From assembly GCF_932526225.1 (NCBI RefSeq), contig NC_064036.1, positions 10,237,519 to 10,301,518 of the forward strand: 64,000 bases of DNA. Direction: 5' to 3'. A program made the translations under genes and the position numbers. The stretch's first letter is position 1; the number at the start of each line of letters is the position of its first letter. Positions 10,701-21,950 of this stretch are shown piece after piece. Source of the DNA: Nematostella vectensis. Its lineage: Eukaryota; Cnidaria; Anthozoa; Actiniaria; Edwardsiidae. The notes under the pieces are model-generated. The model worked only from the letters and a program-made list of their open reading frames with translations. It had not been told where the DNA came from and did not search any database.

Positions 10701-13700
10701 TCCCTTCCTCTCTTACCCTCTTCCTCCCTTCCTTTCTTACCCTCTTCCTTCCTTCCTTTCTTACCCTCTTCATTCCTTCCTTTCTTACCCTCTTCCTCCC
10801 TTCCTTTCTTACCCTCTTCCTCCCTCCCTTCCTCTCTTACCCTCTTACTCCCTTCCTTTCTTACCCTCTTCCTCCCTCCCTTCCTCTCTTACCCTCTTCC
10901 TCCCTTCCTTTCTTACCCTCTTCCTTCCTTTCTTACCCTCTTCATTCCTTCCTTTCTTACCCTCTTCCTCCCTTCCTTTCTTACCCTCTTCTTCCCTCCC
11001 TTCCTCTCTTACCCTCTTCCTCCCTTCCTTTCTTACCCTCTTCCTCCCTCCCTTCCTCTCTCACCCTCTTCCTCCCTTCCTTTCTTACCCTCTTCCTTCC
11101 TTCCTTCCTTCCTTCCTTCCTTCCTTCCTTCCTTCCTTCCTTCCTTCCTTCCTTCCTTCCTTCCTTCCTTCCTTCCTTCCTTCCTTCCTTCCTTCCTTCC
11201 TTCCTTCCTTCCTTCCTTCCTTCCTTCCTTCCTTCCTTCCTTCCTTCCTTCCTTCCTTCCTTCCTTCCTTCCTTCCTTCCTTCCTTCCTTCCTTCCTTCC
11301 TTCCTTCCTTCCTTCCTTCCTTCCTTCCGCCTGAATGTTCTTCCATTAATTTTGTCTGTCCGTCTGCCTGTTTGTCTCATTGCGTTTATAATCATTCTTG
11401 CCAGGTGCATTGTTTGATGAGAAAGGGAATGCAAGATCGTGGTGGACCCCGTCCACATTTAAGAAATATCTTAGCAAGACAATGTGTTTCGTCCGAGAGT
11501 ACAGTAACTTCACGGTCTTAAACGGCGTGTATCACGTGAGTGGCTTATTTTCTTAGATTAAGAACCAACGAAGATCACAAAATGCTATATGCAATCATTA
11601 GAAATGTTTAAACCTCCTTATACTGTGATAAAGTGCGGCCGAGAAAGAGTACTGCCGACATTCTGAACTTACTCATGTGCGAACGTTGAGTTTATTTACC
11701 GAAAATGTACGCGATAATATGCAAGAAATTGTGGAGAATAGGGACAAACCTGCATGGTGCCGTGTTTGTGTAATTTTTTGTATGTTTTCAGTTACGAGGT
11801 AGACAGACGTTGAACGAAAACATTGCAGATAATGGAGGTCTACGAATAGCTTATTTGGTCAGTATTATAATCGTATTGAACTTACCTATAATGATAATTG
11901 TAGTGTCTGTTCCAGGGGGGTAGGGTTTTTTGGCGGATATAAGAAATTATGTTGTATATCAGTCCCCTCCCTTAATAAACCCTCAATCCGCTCCATAATT
12001 CTATATCGCAAGGGCATTACCATGGAATTGACCTTGTTACCATGGAGTTGACCTTGTTACCATGGAGTCAACCTTGTTACCATGGAGTCAACCTTGTTAC
12101 CATGGAGTTGACCTTGCTACCATGAGTTAACCTTGTTACCATGGAATTTACCTTGTTGCCATGGAGTTAGCCTTAAGGTTTTTTTTAGGGTTTTTCTTAT
12201 TGCTTTTATCGTTTTCAGGCGTATGAAAACTGGATAAAGGAGAATGGAAACGATTTTGCTCTTCCGGGAAAACTAAGTAGTTTGACATCAAAGCAGCTCT
12301 TCTTTATTTCGTTTAGCCAGGTAAGTTAATCAACCTTTCACGTGTATCTTATATATCTATTGTCAATAAAATACAATTTAGTTGAGAAGAAAAGTTGAGA
12401 ATTTAACGCGTGTTCATCATGTGACTATTCGAATATCGGTGTTATAAAACTTTCTTTCTCCAAAGAGTACTAGTGGTTTATTCCAATCTTTTCATGTCTA
12501 ATCAGATTATCTCAATCTGCGTAATAACAGGGTCTGGAGGGGGTCTGCATGTCGGTAGTCAGTTAAAATTTCCATAATTTGTCGGTAGTCGGTAAGAGTT
12601 ATCGGTCTTTGTCGGTAGTCGGTTAATCTTAGCTAGTATTCGCTTTTGTACTAGATTTCACGTATAAATAAGATTAAACATTATTTAAGATTGATTAGTA
12701 ATTAATAACTTATTGATAATAAATTAATTATGGGTTAATAATTGACTAAAAAGTTGATGCAACAGGAAATACATACTGCAGATTCTGAAATGGCCGAATT
12801 TAAGTAGATTGACGATGGAAGTAAAGAGTAAATATACCGGAAATAAGAAAGTGTCGGTAGTCGGCAAGTATTTTTTTGTCGCTAGTCACTAGTTTTTTTC
12901 CATGTTTTTTCGGTAGTCAATTACTTTTTAAGCCGTTTGTCGATAGTCGGTTAACCCCATCCAGACCCTGTTATAAGACGGCGTATGCCTATTAACCAAA
13001 AGGTCATTGCGGGCGCTCCAGTGGATCCCAAGACGGCAGGGTTATTGAGCGTGGAGTTCAGCAAAAAGAAAAACATGTTTTAACAAGCTGTTTGACCGCG
13101 TGAAAGGAAGCCGACACAAATAAGTTTCAAATTTATTTCAAGCACCTCGTGTCGTATCCACCCCTTTATCCTCTGGCTGTGTCGTTAACACCCCCCCCCC
13201 CCCCCACCCCTTTAAACTCTGGGCCGTCCCTCGTGTCAGAGTGTCAGCACTAGTACTTTAAGATAATGTTTGTTGGGTGTATTGCTAGGTATAAAGCCTT
13301 TATCACGTGTCCTAAGAATGACATCCGATTGTTGCCTATTGAGTATTGATGTGTGTGTCTTTTATTGTCTTTTATTTGTAGCTGTGGTGCTCTAAGATGC
13401 CAAAGAGCTTTACCTTAAACAGGGTTGTATCCGACGTACACACAATCAATAAATATAGGTACGCTTAGATCATACCAAAATTATACACAATCAACAGATA
13501 TAGGTACGCTTAGATCATACCAAAATTATACACAATCAACAGATATAAGCTTAGATCATACCAAAGGTGCACACAATCAACAGATATAGGTACGCCTAGA
13601 TCATACCAAAAGTGCACACAATCAACAGATATAGGTACACTTAGATCATACCAAAAGTACACACAATCAACAGATATAGGTACACTTAGATCATACCAAA

Positions 13701-14686
13701 GGTGCACACAATCAACAGATATAGGTACGCCTAGATCATACCAAAAGTGCACACAATCAACAGATATAGGTACGCCTAGATCATACCAAAAGTGCACACA
13801 ATCAACAGATATAGGTACGCCTAGATCATACCAAAAGTGCACACAATCAACAGATATAGGTACACTTAGATCATACCAAAAGTACACACAATCAACAGAT
13901 ATAGGTACACTTAGATCATACCAAAGGTGCACACAATCAACAGATATAGGTACGCCTAGATCATACCAAAAGTGCACACAATCAACAGATATAGGTACGC
14001 CTAGATCATACCAAAAGTGCACACAATCAACAGATATAGGTACGCCTAGATCATACCAAAAGTGCACACAATCAACAGATATAGGTACACTTAGATCATA
14101 CCAAAAGTACACACAATCAACAGATATAGGTACACTTAGATCATACCAAAGGTGCACACAATCAACAGATATAGGTACGCCTAGATCATACCAAAAGTGC
14201 ACACAATCAACAGATATAGGTACGCCTAGATCATACCAAAAGTGCACACAATCAACAGATATAGGTACACTTAGATCATACCAAATGTGCACACAATCAA
14301 CAGATATAGGTACGCCTAGATCATACCAAAAGTACACACAATCAACAAATATAGGTACACTTAGATCATACCAAAAGTACTCACAATCAACAAATAAAAT
14401 CCCATCTTGGCCCGACTTGTGCAAATGTGTGTATGCTAGTGTGTTTTTAAAGTCCACTTCTTCACTATGATACTACGTATAAATAAGACTATGCATCCTC
14501 CTCAGCAAGACGTTTTTATTATTTTTAATTTGATGTTTAAGTGTTTATTTTTGAGTGTTTTTGAGTTTTTATTATTGTATTTTCAGGGTTATTGGTACTG
14601 CAAGGAATATGAAGGAGTTTGGGGAGGCTTTTAATTGCCCTTTAGGCTCCCCAATGAACCCGAAAACGAAGTGCATTGAAATATGA
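6784..14686 (+). CDS. M13 (neprilysin/ECE-like) zinc metallopeptidase, catalytic half
   Basis: Twelve exons join in consistent phase: 6784-7006, 7827-7928, 8342-8419, 9252-9355, 10163-10221, 10320-10371, 10450-10517, 11405-11535, 11792-11857, 12219-12320, 13382-13458 and 14587-14686 (stop TGA). The 386 residues follow human neprilysin from its ANYMMW segment to the C-terminus. They include [21 protein letters not shown], the substrate-binding NAQYS, LFQPPLF, the zinc motif [19 protein letters not shown], the third zinc ligand in [21 protein letters not shown] and [17 protein letters not shown]13 enzymes are type II membrane ectopeptidases cleaving small peptides. All catalytic residues are intact. 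The chain ends KCIEI, not the family's usual CxxW. The 5' half (cytoplasmic tail, membrane helix, about 300 residues) is not visible. The exon 1 donor is GC. Whether the gene is complete upstream is unknown. Confidence 0.88.
7467..7499. repeat. (TA)n microsatellite
   Basis: Alternating TA run just left of the sequence preceding the long palindrome; a second, longer TA run follows the palindrome. Confidence 0.9.
7555..7698. repeat. Perfect 70-bp palindrome with four-base loop
   Basis: Bases 7555-7624 are the exact reverse complement of 7629-7698, with the loop GATG in between. The arms contain GGTTTGAGAAAAATACAAAC and CTACAGGTCTGTTTCGTGG. The right arm runs directly into a (TA)n tract. The centre forms a hammerhead-ribozyme core, described separately. 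The structure looks like an inverted dimer of a mobile sequence inserted next to a TA microsatellite. Confidence 0.95.
7623..7655 (+). ncRNA. Hammerhead ribozyme-like core (minimal type I)
   Basis: The + strand reads CTGATGA (7623-7629), then stem II GTGG with loop GCAA and CCAC (7630-7641), then GAAA (7642-7645), then a minimal stem III CAG/AC/CTG (7646-7653), then TA. This puts the cleavage site after A7655 (a GUA triplet). Every invariant core nucleotide of a hammerhead is present, and stem II is perfect with a GNRA loop. Short stem III type I hammerheads are known from Penelope-like and other retroelements in animals. The weak point is stem I: GGG after the cut can pair with the CCC before CTGATGA only by skipping an A, and the long palindrome arm competes for pairing. 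Confidence 0.6.
7695..7752. repeat. (TA)n microsatellite, long
   Basis: Uninterrupted TA dinucleotide run of about 58 bases starting inside the right end of the palindrome. Confidence 0.95.
8453..8604. repeat. Short repeat bounded by GCGTAGCCAG / CTGACTACGCC
   Basis: The sequence starts AGCGGCGTAGCCAGGAA and ends CCCCTGACTACGCCCAT, imperfect inverted ends about 150 bp apart, in an M13 intron. A truncated piece with the same start, AGCGGCGTAGCCAGAA, occurs at about 51861. It is likely a small non-autonomous element. Confidence 0.45.
10530..11328. repeat. Pyrimidine minisatellite passing into (TTCC)n
   Basis: The intron after the HEMTH exon holds a 20-30-bp C/T-only repeat (units like CTTCCTTTCTTACCCTC) from about 10530 to 11093, then a pure TTCC tetranucleotide tract from about 11094 to 11328. 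The strand is nearly all pyrimidine for 800 bases, which can form triplex structures. Long open frames in several registers here are only a product of the repeat. Confidence 0.95.
12013..12175. repeat. 21-bp tandem repeat (TTACCATGGAGTTGACCTTG)
   Basis: About eight tandem copies of a 20-21-base unit with the core TTACCATGGAGT and variable following bases, in an M13 intron upstream of the [10 protein letters not shown] exon. Confidence 0.9.
12525..12974. mobile_element. Inverted-repeat element with AACAGGGTCTGG ends and GTCGGTAGTC repeats
   Basis: The left end reads TAATAACAGGGTCTGGAGGG and the right end CCATCCAGACCCTGTTATA, an inverted pair. The interior carries several copies of GTCGGTAGTCGG in both halves and no gene. 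This is a non-autonomous DNA transposon of about 450 bp in an M13 intron. Confidence 0.65.
13459..14398. repeat. 45-bp minisatellite derived from an exon-intron boundary
   Basis: About 20 tandem copies of a 45-base unit that starts GTACGCCTAGATCATACC and ends CACACAATCAACAGATATAG. The first partial unit is the coding end of the M13 exon 13382-13458 (CACACAATCAATAAATATAG) joined to its splice donor GTACGC. The array therefore amplifies the last coding bases with the donor site. Because 45 is a multiple of three, the minus strand shows a long spurious open frame with a 15-residue repeat. Confidence 0.93.
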
Positions 14687-14821
14687 ATGTAGATTTTGAT
14701 TATACATTAATAATACACTTATTCATGTAAAGTAACTGGGAGAATATGTACGGGAAATTTGTACTAAAATTGGGATAAATATTTTTATGGACTAATTCTA
14801 AAATCTTGTATTTTGGTTGGG

Positions 14822-14996
14822 CAGGGCCGTAGCAGGGGGTGGGGCACTGGGGGCATGTGCCCCCCCCCCCCCAATATTTAAAAAAATACAAGGAAATGAC
14901 CAGTAGGGGCGTGGCTGTGCCCCCTCCCAATATTTTATTAATGTTTTTGTGTAGTGCCCCCCCCCCCCAATCGTACGTGGCCTGCTACGGCTCTGT
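14822..14996. repeat. Element with GCCGTAGCAGG ends and poly-C/poly-G tracts
   Basis: Starts CAGGGCCGTAGCAGG and ends CCTGCTACGGCTCTG, an inverted pair about 175 bp apart, with interior GGGGGCATGTGCCCCC and homopolymer C runs near AATATT. The same composition recurs around 37388-37755. It lies just after the M13 stop codon, in or beyond its 3' UTR. Confidence 0.65.
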
Positions 14997-15263
14997 TGGG
15001 TGAATAGGAGGCAGACAGGATACGGTATATGGTTTTTGAGGTGTGAGGTATAAAGTGAGGTATATGTTCAGTATTTCGGGGACCATTACCGACTTAAAAA
15101 GAGTTACCGCTGTATTTTGTATAATTTATTCGGTCCACATGGCGAAAAGAGGAAGGTTGGGGTGGTGGGACACACGTTCATTCTTACCGAACCATGATCA
15201 TATAATCTCAGGATTCTTTGTAGCAAAGTCTGTAAACTTAGAGATGTGACCACACTAAAAAAC

Positions 15264-15269
15264 AATAAA
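15264..15269 (+). terminator. Possible polyadenylation signal of the M13 gene
   Basis: AATAAA about 580 bases after the M13 stop codon, on the same strand. A hexamer alone is weak evidence. Confidence 0.3.
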
Positions 15270-15299
15270 GACTGTAAAATGGGATAAACCTGTGAAAAA

Positions 15300-16160
15300 A
15301 AGTCTTTCACCTTTATTTATTTCGATAGTTAAAAATGACTACGTCTCTGGTGGGCTAGTTTAGGTCTTACTTTTTTTGTGTGGTACCATAAGATAATATT
15401 TCGACAAATGTATAGAGCGAAAATTGGAACGGGGATGGGAGGTGGCGGTGATAATTCTCTTAATTTGAGGAATATTGATTTTTCTTGAATTCAAATTGAT
15501 CAAATTTTGGGCTGGGTTGTGTGCTTAGATAAAAGTAATGGCGTGCTAAAACGTTCATCACCATAACTATTCGAGAACTTGCGGCGATTGCACGGTTGAA
15601 AAGTGATTTTAGTTTTATTATAGATGGAAAAAAAAGTCCAAATCACTACTTGCAGCACGTGGCAATGTACAGATCGCCTATATGCGATCTGCCAAGCTTT
15701 TCAGGTTTCTTAAAAAACCGAGCCCGAGCTTTTTAGATGTTTTGGGTAGTTGCCAAGTCATATGTTACAGACTGAAGTAGATTTTTTTTGTTTTTGGAGG
15801 TAAGCGGCGAGTGCTGGGAGACATTGCGTTATTTGGGGCACCTGGTGCGCTTCCTTAAGAATGAGAACAATATTATGGTACCGAACACAAAATAAAGGGT
15901 AGGAGATGGACAAGCGGACGCACCAACCTTCTTTCGGCAAACATTCAAGGTCTCAAGCAGCTAATGTGATATAACCTTAATATAAGATAAAGTTCAAATA
16001 CTGTACATATACCGTATGAATTGCTACTTTAAAGTATGCTTTAGCAAAACACTTTAGTTTTTTTTGCTTGCATATAGTGCACTTACAGTATTAGCCAAGG
16101 AGTAAAACAAGAGAAACTCAAATTACATTTTTGTCAAGGTAACAGTTTTTAGGAAACTGG
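15300..16160. other. No gene seen
   Basis: Unique-looking intergenic sequence between the M13 3' end and the C-rich minisatellite. Only short chance open frames were seen. Confidence 0.5.
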
Positions 16161-16195
16161 AAAAGTGCCTTGTAATGTGGGGGCATCACGATTAT

Positions 16196-19100
16196 ACTCC
16201 CCCCCATACACAATCATCCTCTCCCCGTACACGATCATCCTCCCCCCGTACACGATCATCCTCTCCCCGGTACATGATCATCCTCCCCCCGTACACAATC
16301 ATCCTTCCCCCCCGTACACGAGCATCCTCCCCCCGTACATCATCATCCTCTTTCCCCCATACAAAATCATCCTCCCCCCTCCCCGTACATGATCATCCTC
16401 TTCCCCCCGTACACAATCATCCCCCCCGTACACAATCATCCTCCCAGCCCCGTACAGGATCATCCTCCCCCCCTGTACACAATCATCCTCCCCCCCCGTA
16501 CATGATCATCCTCCCCCCCCTGTACACAATCATCCTCCCCCCACGTACATGATCATCCTCCCTCCACGTACATGATCATCCTCCCCCCCACGTACATGAT
16601 CATCCTCCCCCCCCGTACATGATCATCCTCCCCCCCCCCGTACACGATCATCCTCTCCCCGTACACGATCACCCTCCCCCCCGTACACAATCATCCTCCC
16701 CCGTACATGATCATCCTCCCCCATGTACATGATCATCCTCCCCCCGTACACGATCATCCTCCCCCCATACACAATCATCCTCCCCCCCCATACACAATCA
16801 TCCTCCCCCCGTACTCAATCATCCTCCCCCCCATACACAATCATCCTCCCCCCCATACACAATCATCCTTTCCCCCCCCCCGTACACGATCATCCTCTCC
16901 CCGGTACATGATCATCCTCCCCCCGTACACAATCATCCTTTCCCCCCGTACACAAGCATCCTCCCCCCGTACATCATCATCCTCTTCCCCCCATACACAA
17001 TCATCCTCCCCCCCCCGTACATGATCATCCTCTTCCCCCCGTACACAATCATCCTCCCCCCTGTACACAATCATCCCCCCCGTACACAATCATCGTCCCA
17101 GCCCCGTACAGGATCATCCTCCCCCCCCCCGTACACGATCATCCTCCCCCCCACGTACATGATCATCCTCTCCCCACGTACACGATCATCCTCCCCCCCA
17201 CGTACATGATCATCCTCCCCCCCATACACAATCATCCTCCCCCCCCGTACATGATCATCCTCCCCCCCACGTACATGATCATCCTCCCCCCCACGTACAC
17301 GATCATCCTCCCCCCCACGTACACAATCATCCTCCCCCCCATACACAATCATCCTTCCCCCCCCCGTACACGATCATCCTCCCCCCCGTACATGATCATC
17401 CTCCCCCCCGTACACAATCATCCTCCCCCCGTACACGATCACCCTCCCCCCGTACACGATCATCCTCCCCCCCCCGTACATCATCATCCTCTTCCCCCCA
17501 TACACAATCATCCTCCCCCCCGTACATGATCATCCTCCCCCCCGTACACAATCATCCTCCCCCCCGTACATGATCATCCTCCCCCCGTACACGATCATCC
17601 TCCCCCCCCGTACATCATCATCCTCTTCCCCCCATACATAATCATCCTCCCCCCCCGTACATGATCATCCTCTTCCCCCCGTACACAATCATCCCCCCCC
17701 CGTACACAATCATCCTCCCAGCCCCGTACAGGATCATCCTCCCCCCCTGTACACAATCATCCTCCCCCCCCCGTACATCATCATCCTTTTCCCCCCATAC
17801 ACAATCATCCTCCCCCCCCGTACACAATCATCCTCCCCCCCGTACACAATCATCCTCCCCCCGTACACAATCATCCTCCCCCCCAGGTACATTATCATCC
17901 TCCTCCCCCCGTACATGATCATCCTCCCCCCCCGTACATCATCATCCTCTTCCCCCCATACACAATCATCCTCCCCCCCGTACATGATCATCCTCCCCCC
18001 CGTACACAATCATCCTCCCCCCCGTACATGATCATCCTCCCCCCGTACACGATCATCCTCCCCCCCCGTACATCATCATCCTCTTCCCCCCATACACAAT
18101 CATCCTCCCCCCCCGTACATGATCATCCTCTTCCCCCCGTACACAATCATCCCCCCCCCGTACACAATCATCCTCCCAGCCCCGTACATGATCATCCTCC
18201 CCCCGTACACGATCATCCTCCCCCCCCGTACATGATCATCCTCTTCCCCCCGTACACAATCATCCCCCCCCCGTACACAATCATCCTCCCAGCCCCGTAC
18301 ATGATCATCCTCCCCCCGTACACGATCATCCTCCCCCCCCGTACATCATCATCCTCTTCCCCCCATACACAATCATCCTCCCCCCCCGTACATGATCATC
18401 CTCTTCCCCCGTACACAATCATCCCCCCCCCGTACACAATCATCCCCCCCGTACACAATCATCGTCCAGCCCCGTACACAATCATCCCCCCCGTACACAA
18501 TCATCCTCCCAGCCCCGTACATGATCATCCTCCCCCCCACGTACATGATCATCCTCCCCCCCACGTACATGATCATCCTCCCCCCCACGTACATGATCAT
18601 CCTCCCCCCCCCCATGTACATGATTATCCTCCTCCCCCCGTACATGACCATCCTCCCCCCCCCCGTACACGATCACCCTCCCCCCCGTACACAATCATCC
18701 TCCCCCCGTACATGATCATCCTCCCCCATGTACATGATCATCCTCCCCCCGTACACGATCATCCTCCCCCCATACACAATCCTCCCCCCCCCTGTACACA
18801 ATCATCCTCCCCCCCCGTACTCAATCATCCTCCCCCCCCCATACACAATCATCCTCTCCCCCATACACAATCATCCTCCCCCCCGTACACGATCATCCTC
18901 TCCCCCGTACACAATCATCCTCCCCCCCATACATGATCATCCTCCCCCCCCGTACATGATCATCCTCCCCCCACGTATATGATCATCCTCCCCCCCCACG
19001 TACATGATCATCCTCCTCCCCCCGTACATGATCATCCTCCCCCCCCGTACACGATCACCCTCCCCCCGTACACAATCATCCTCCCCCCGTACATGATCAT

Positions 19101-21750
19101 CCTACCCCCCGTACATGATCCTCCTCCCCTACCCGTACACGATCATCCTCTCCCCGGTACATGATCATCTTCCCCCCCCGTACACAATCATCCTTCCCCC
19201 CCGTACACAATCATCCTCCCCCCGTACATCATCATCCTCTTCCCCCCATACACAATCATCCTCCCCCCCCCGTACACGATCATCCTCTCCCCCGTACACA
19301 ATCATCCTCCCCTCTGTACACAATCATCCCCCCCGTACACAATCATCGTCCCAGCCCCGTACAGGATCATCCTCTTCCCCCCGTACACAATCATCCTCCC
19401 CCCGTACACAATCATCCTCCCCCCCAGGTACATGATCATCCTCCTCCCCCCGTACATGATCATCCTCCCCCCCCGTACACAATCATCCTCCCCCCCAGGT
19501 ACATGATCATCCTCCTCCCCCCGGTACACGATCATCCTCCCCCCACGTACATGATCATCCTCCCCCCCCTGTACACAATCATCCTCCCCCCCAGGTACAT
19601 GATCATCCTCCTCCCCCCGTACATGATCATCCTCCCCCCCCGTACATCATCATCCTCTTCCCCCCATACACAATCATCCTCCCCCCCGTACATGATCATC
19701 CTCTTCCCCCCGTACACAATCATCCTCCCCCCCGTACACAATCATCCCGCCCCGTACATGATCATCCTCTTCCCCCCGTACACAATCATCCTCCCCCCCG
19801 TACACAATCATCCTCCCCCCCGAACATGATCATCCTCCCCCCGTACACGATCATCCTCCCCCCCCCGTACATCATCATCCTCTTCCCCCCATACACAATC
19901 ATCCTCCCCCCCGTACATGATCATCCTCTTCCCCTCGTTCACAATCATCCTCCCCCCCGTACACAATCATCCCCCCCCCCGTACATGATCATCCTCTTCC
20001 CCCCGTACACAATCATCCTCCCCCCCGTACACAATCATCCTCCCCCCCGTACATGATCATCCTCCCCCCGTACACGATCATCCTCCCCCCCCCGTACACA
20101 ATCATCCCCCCCCGTACACGATCATCCTCTCCCCCGTACACAATCATCCCCCCCCCGTGCATGATCATCCTCCCCCCCGTACATCATTATCCTCTTCCCC
20201 CCGTACACAATCATCCTCCCCCCCGTACACAATCATCCTCCCACCCCCGTACAGGATCATCCTCCCCCCCCTGTACACAATCATCCCCCCGTACACGATC
20301 ATCCTCCCCCCCCGTACACAATCATCCTCCCCCCCCGTACACAATCATCCTCCCCCCCGTACACAATCATCCTCCCCCCCCCCCGTACATGATCATCCTC
20401 CCCCACGTACATGATCATCCTCCTCCCCCCGTTCATGATCATTCTCCCCCCCCGGTACACAATCACCCTCCCCCCCCGTACACAATCATCCTCCCCCCCG
20501 TACATGATCATCCTCCCCCCCGTACATGAACATCCTCCCCCCGTACACAATCATCCTCCCCCCCGTACACAATCATCCTCCCCCCCGTACATGATCATCC
20601 TCCCCCCCGTACATGATCATCCTCCCCCCCGTACACAATCATCCTCCCCCCGTACACAATCATCCTCCCCCCCCCCGTACACAATCATCCTCCCCCCCAG
20701 TACACAATCATCCTCCCCCCCCGTACACAATCATCCTCCCCCTGTACACAATCATCCTTCCCCCCCGTACACAATCATCCTCCCCCGCCGTACATGATCA
20801 TCCTCCTCCCCGTACATGATCATCCTCCCCCCCGTACACAATCATCCTCCCCCCGTACACAATCATCCTCCCCCCCCGTACACAATCATCCTCCCCCCCA
20901 GTACACAATCATCCTCCCCCCCCGTACACAATCATCCCCCCTGTACCATGATCATCCTCCCCCCGTACACAATCATCCCCCCCGTACATGATCATCCTCC
21001 CCCCCGTACCATGATCATCCTCCCCCCCGTACACAATCATCCCCCCCCGTACATGATCATCCTCCCCCGTACACGATCATCCTCCCCCCCACGTACATGA
21101 TCATCCTCCTCCCCCCGTACACGATCATCCTTTCCCCCGTACACGATCATCCTCCTCCTCCCCGTACACAATCATCCTCACCCCCGTACACAATCATCCT
21201 CCCCCCCCGTACACAATCATCCTCCCCTTGTACAAAATCATCCTCCCCCCCGTACACGATCATCTTCCCCCCCGTACACGATCATCCTCTTCCCCGTACA
21301 CTATCATCCTCCCCCAGTACACAATCATCCTCTCCCCCATACACGATCATCCTCCCCCCCCGTACACAATCATCCCCCCCCGTACACAATCATCCCCCCC
21401 CCGTACACGATCATCCTCTCCCCCGTACACGATCATCCTCTCCCCCGTACACAATCATCCTCCCCTTGTACAAAATCATCCTCCCCCCATACACGATCAT
21501 CTTCCCCCCCGTACACGATCATCCTCTTCCCCGTACACTATCATCCTCCCCCAGTACACAATCATCCTCTCCCCCGTACACGATCATCCTCCCCCCCCGT
21601 ACACAATCATCCCCCCCCCCGTACACGATCATCCTCTCCCCCGTACACGATAATCCTCTCCCCCGTACACGATCATCCTCTCCCCCGTACACAATCATCC
21701 TTCCCCCCGTACACAATCATCCTTTTCCCCGTACATGATCATCCTCCCCC
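16196..21750. repeat. C-rich minisatellite (CCCCCCGTACACAATCATCCT)
   Basis: Over 200 copies of a 20-25-base unit: a run of 5-10 C followed by GTACACAATCATCC or GTACATGATCATCC variants. C-run length varies between units. The variant with TGATCA is locally palindromic. The array reaches the assembly gap, so its true length is unknown. The complementary strand has regularly spaced G runs that could form G-quadruplexes. The many long open frames here (His/Pro/Ser or Gly/Asp/Arg repeats) are artefacts of the repeat. Confidence 0.97.
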
Positions 21751-21950
21751 NNNNNNNNNNNNNNNNNNNNNNNNNNNNNNNNNNNNNNNNNNNNNNNNNN
21801 NNNNNNNNNNNNNNNNNNNNNNNNNNNNNNNNNNNNNNNNNNNNNNNNNNNNNNNNNNNNNNNNNNNNNNNNNNNNNNNNNNNNNNNNNNNNNNNNNNNN
21901 NNNNNNNNNNNNNNNNNNNNNNNNNNNNNNNNNNNNNNNNNNNNNNNNNN
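21751..21950. other. Assembly gap (200 N)
   Basis: Exactly 200 N bases separate the C-rich array from the G-rich array. The round size suggests a placeholder, not a measured distance. Confidence 0.98.

Noticed and set aside
10454-11521. A 355-codon frame that includes HEMTHGFD followed by Ser/Leu/Pro-rich repeats
   Set aside because: The first 22 codons are the true M13 exon; the rest reads through the splice donor into the TTCC-type intronic repeat.
13459-14398. CRISPR-like regular repeat array
   Set aside because: Units are contiguous without unique spacers, and the context is a eukaryotic intron.
13510-14457. A 315-codon minus-strand frame with a perfect 15-residue repeat ([15 protein letters not shown])
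   Set aside because: It is an artefact of a 45-bp minisatellite whose plus-strand unit is a copied exon end and splice donor.
16165-21738. Dozens of long open frames rich in His/Pro/Ser/Ile or Gly/Asp/Val/Arg on both strands
   Set aside because: They are read-throughs of the C-rich minisatellite in different registers; they have no start context, no domain and no splice support.
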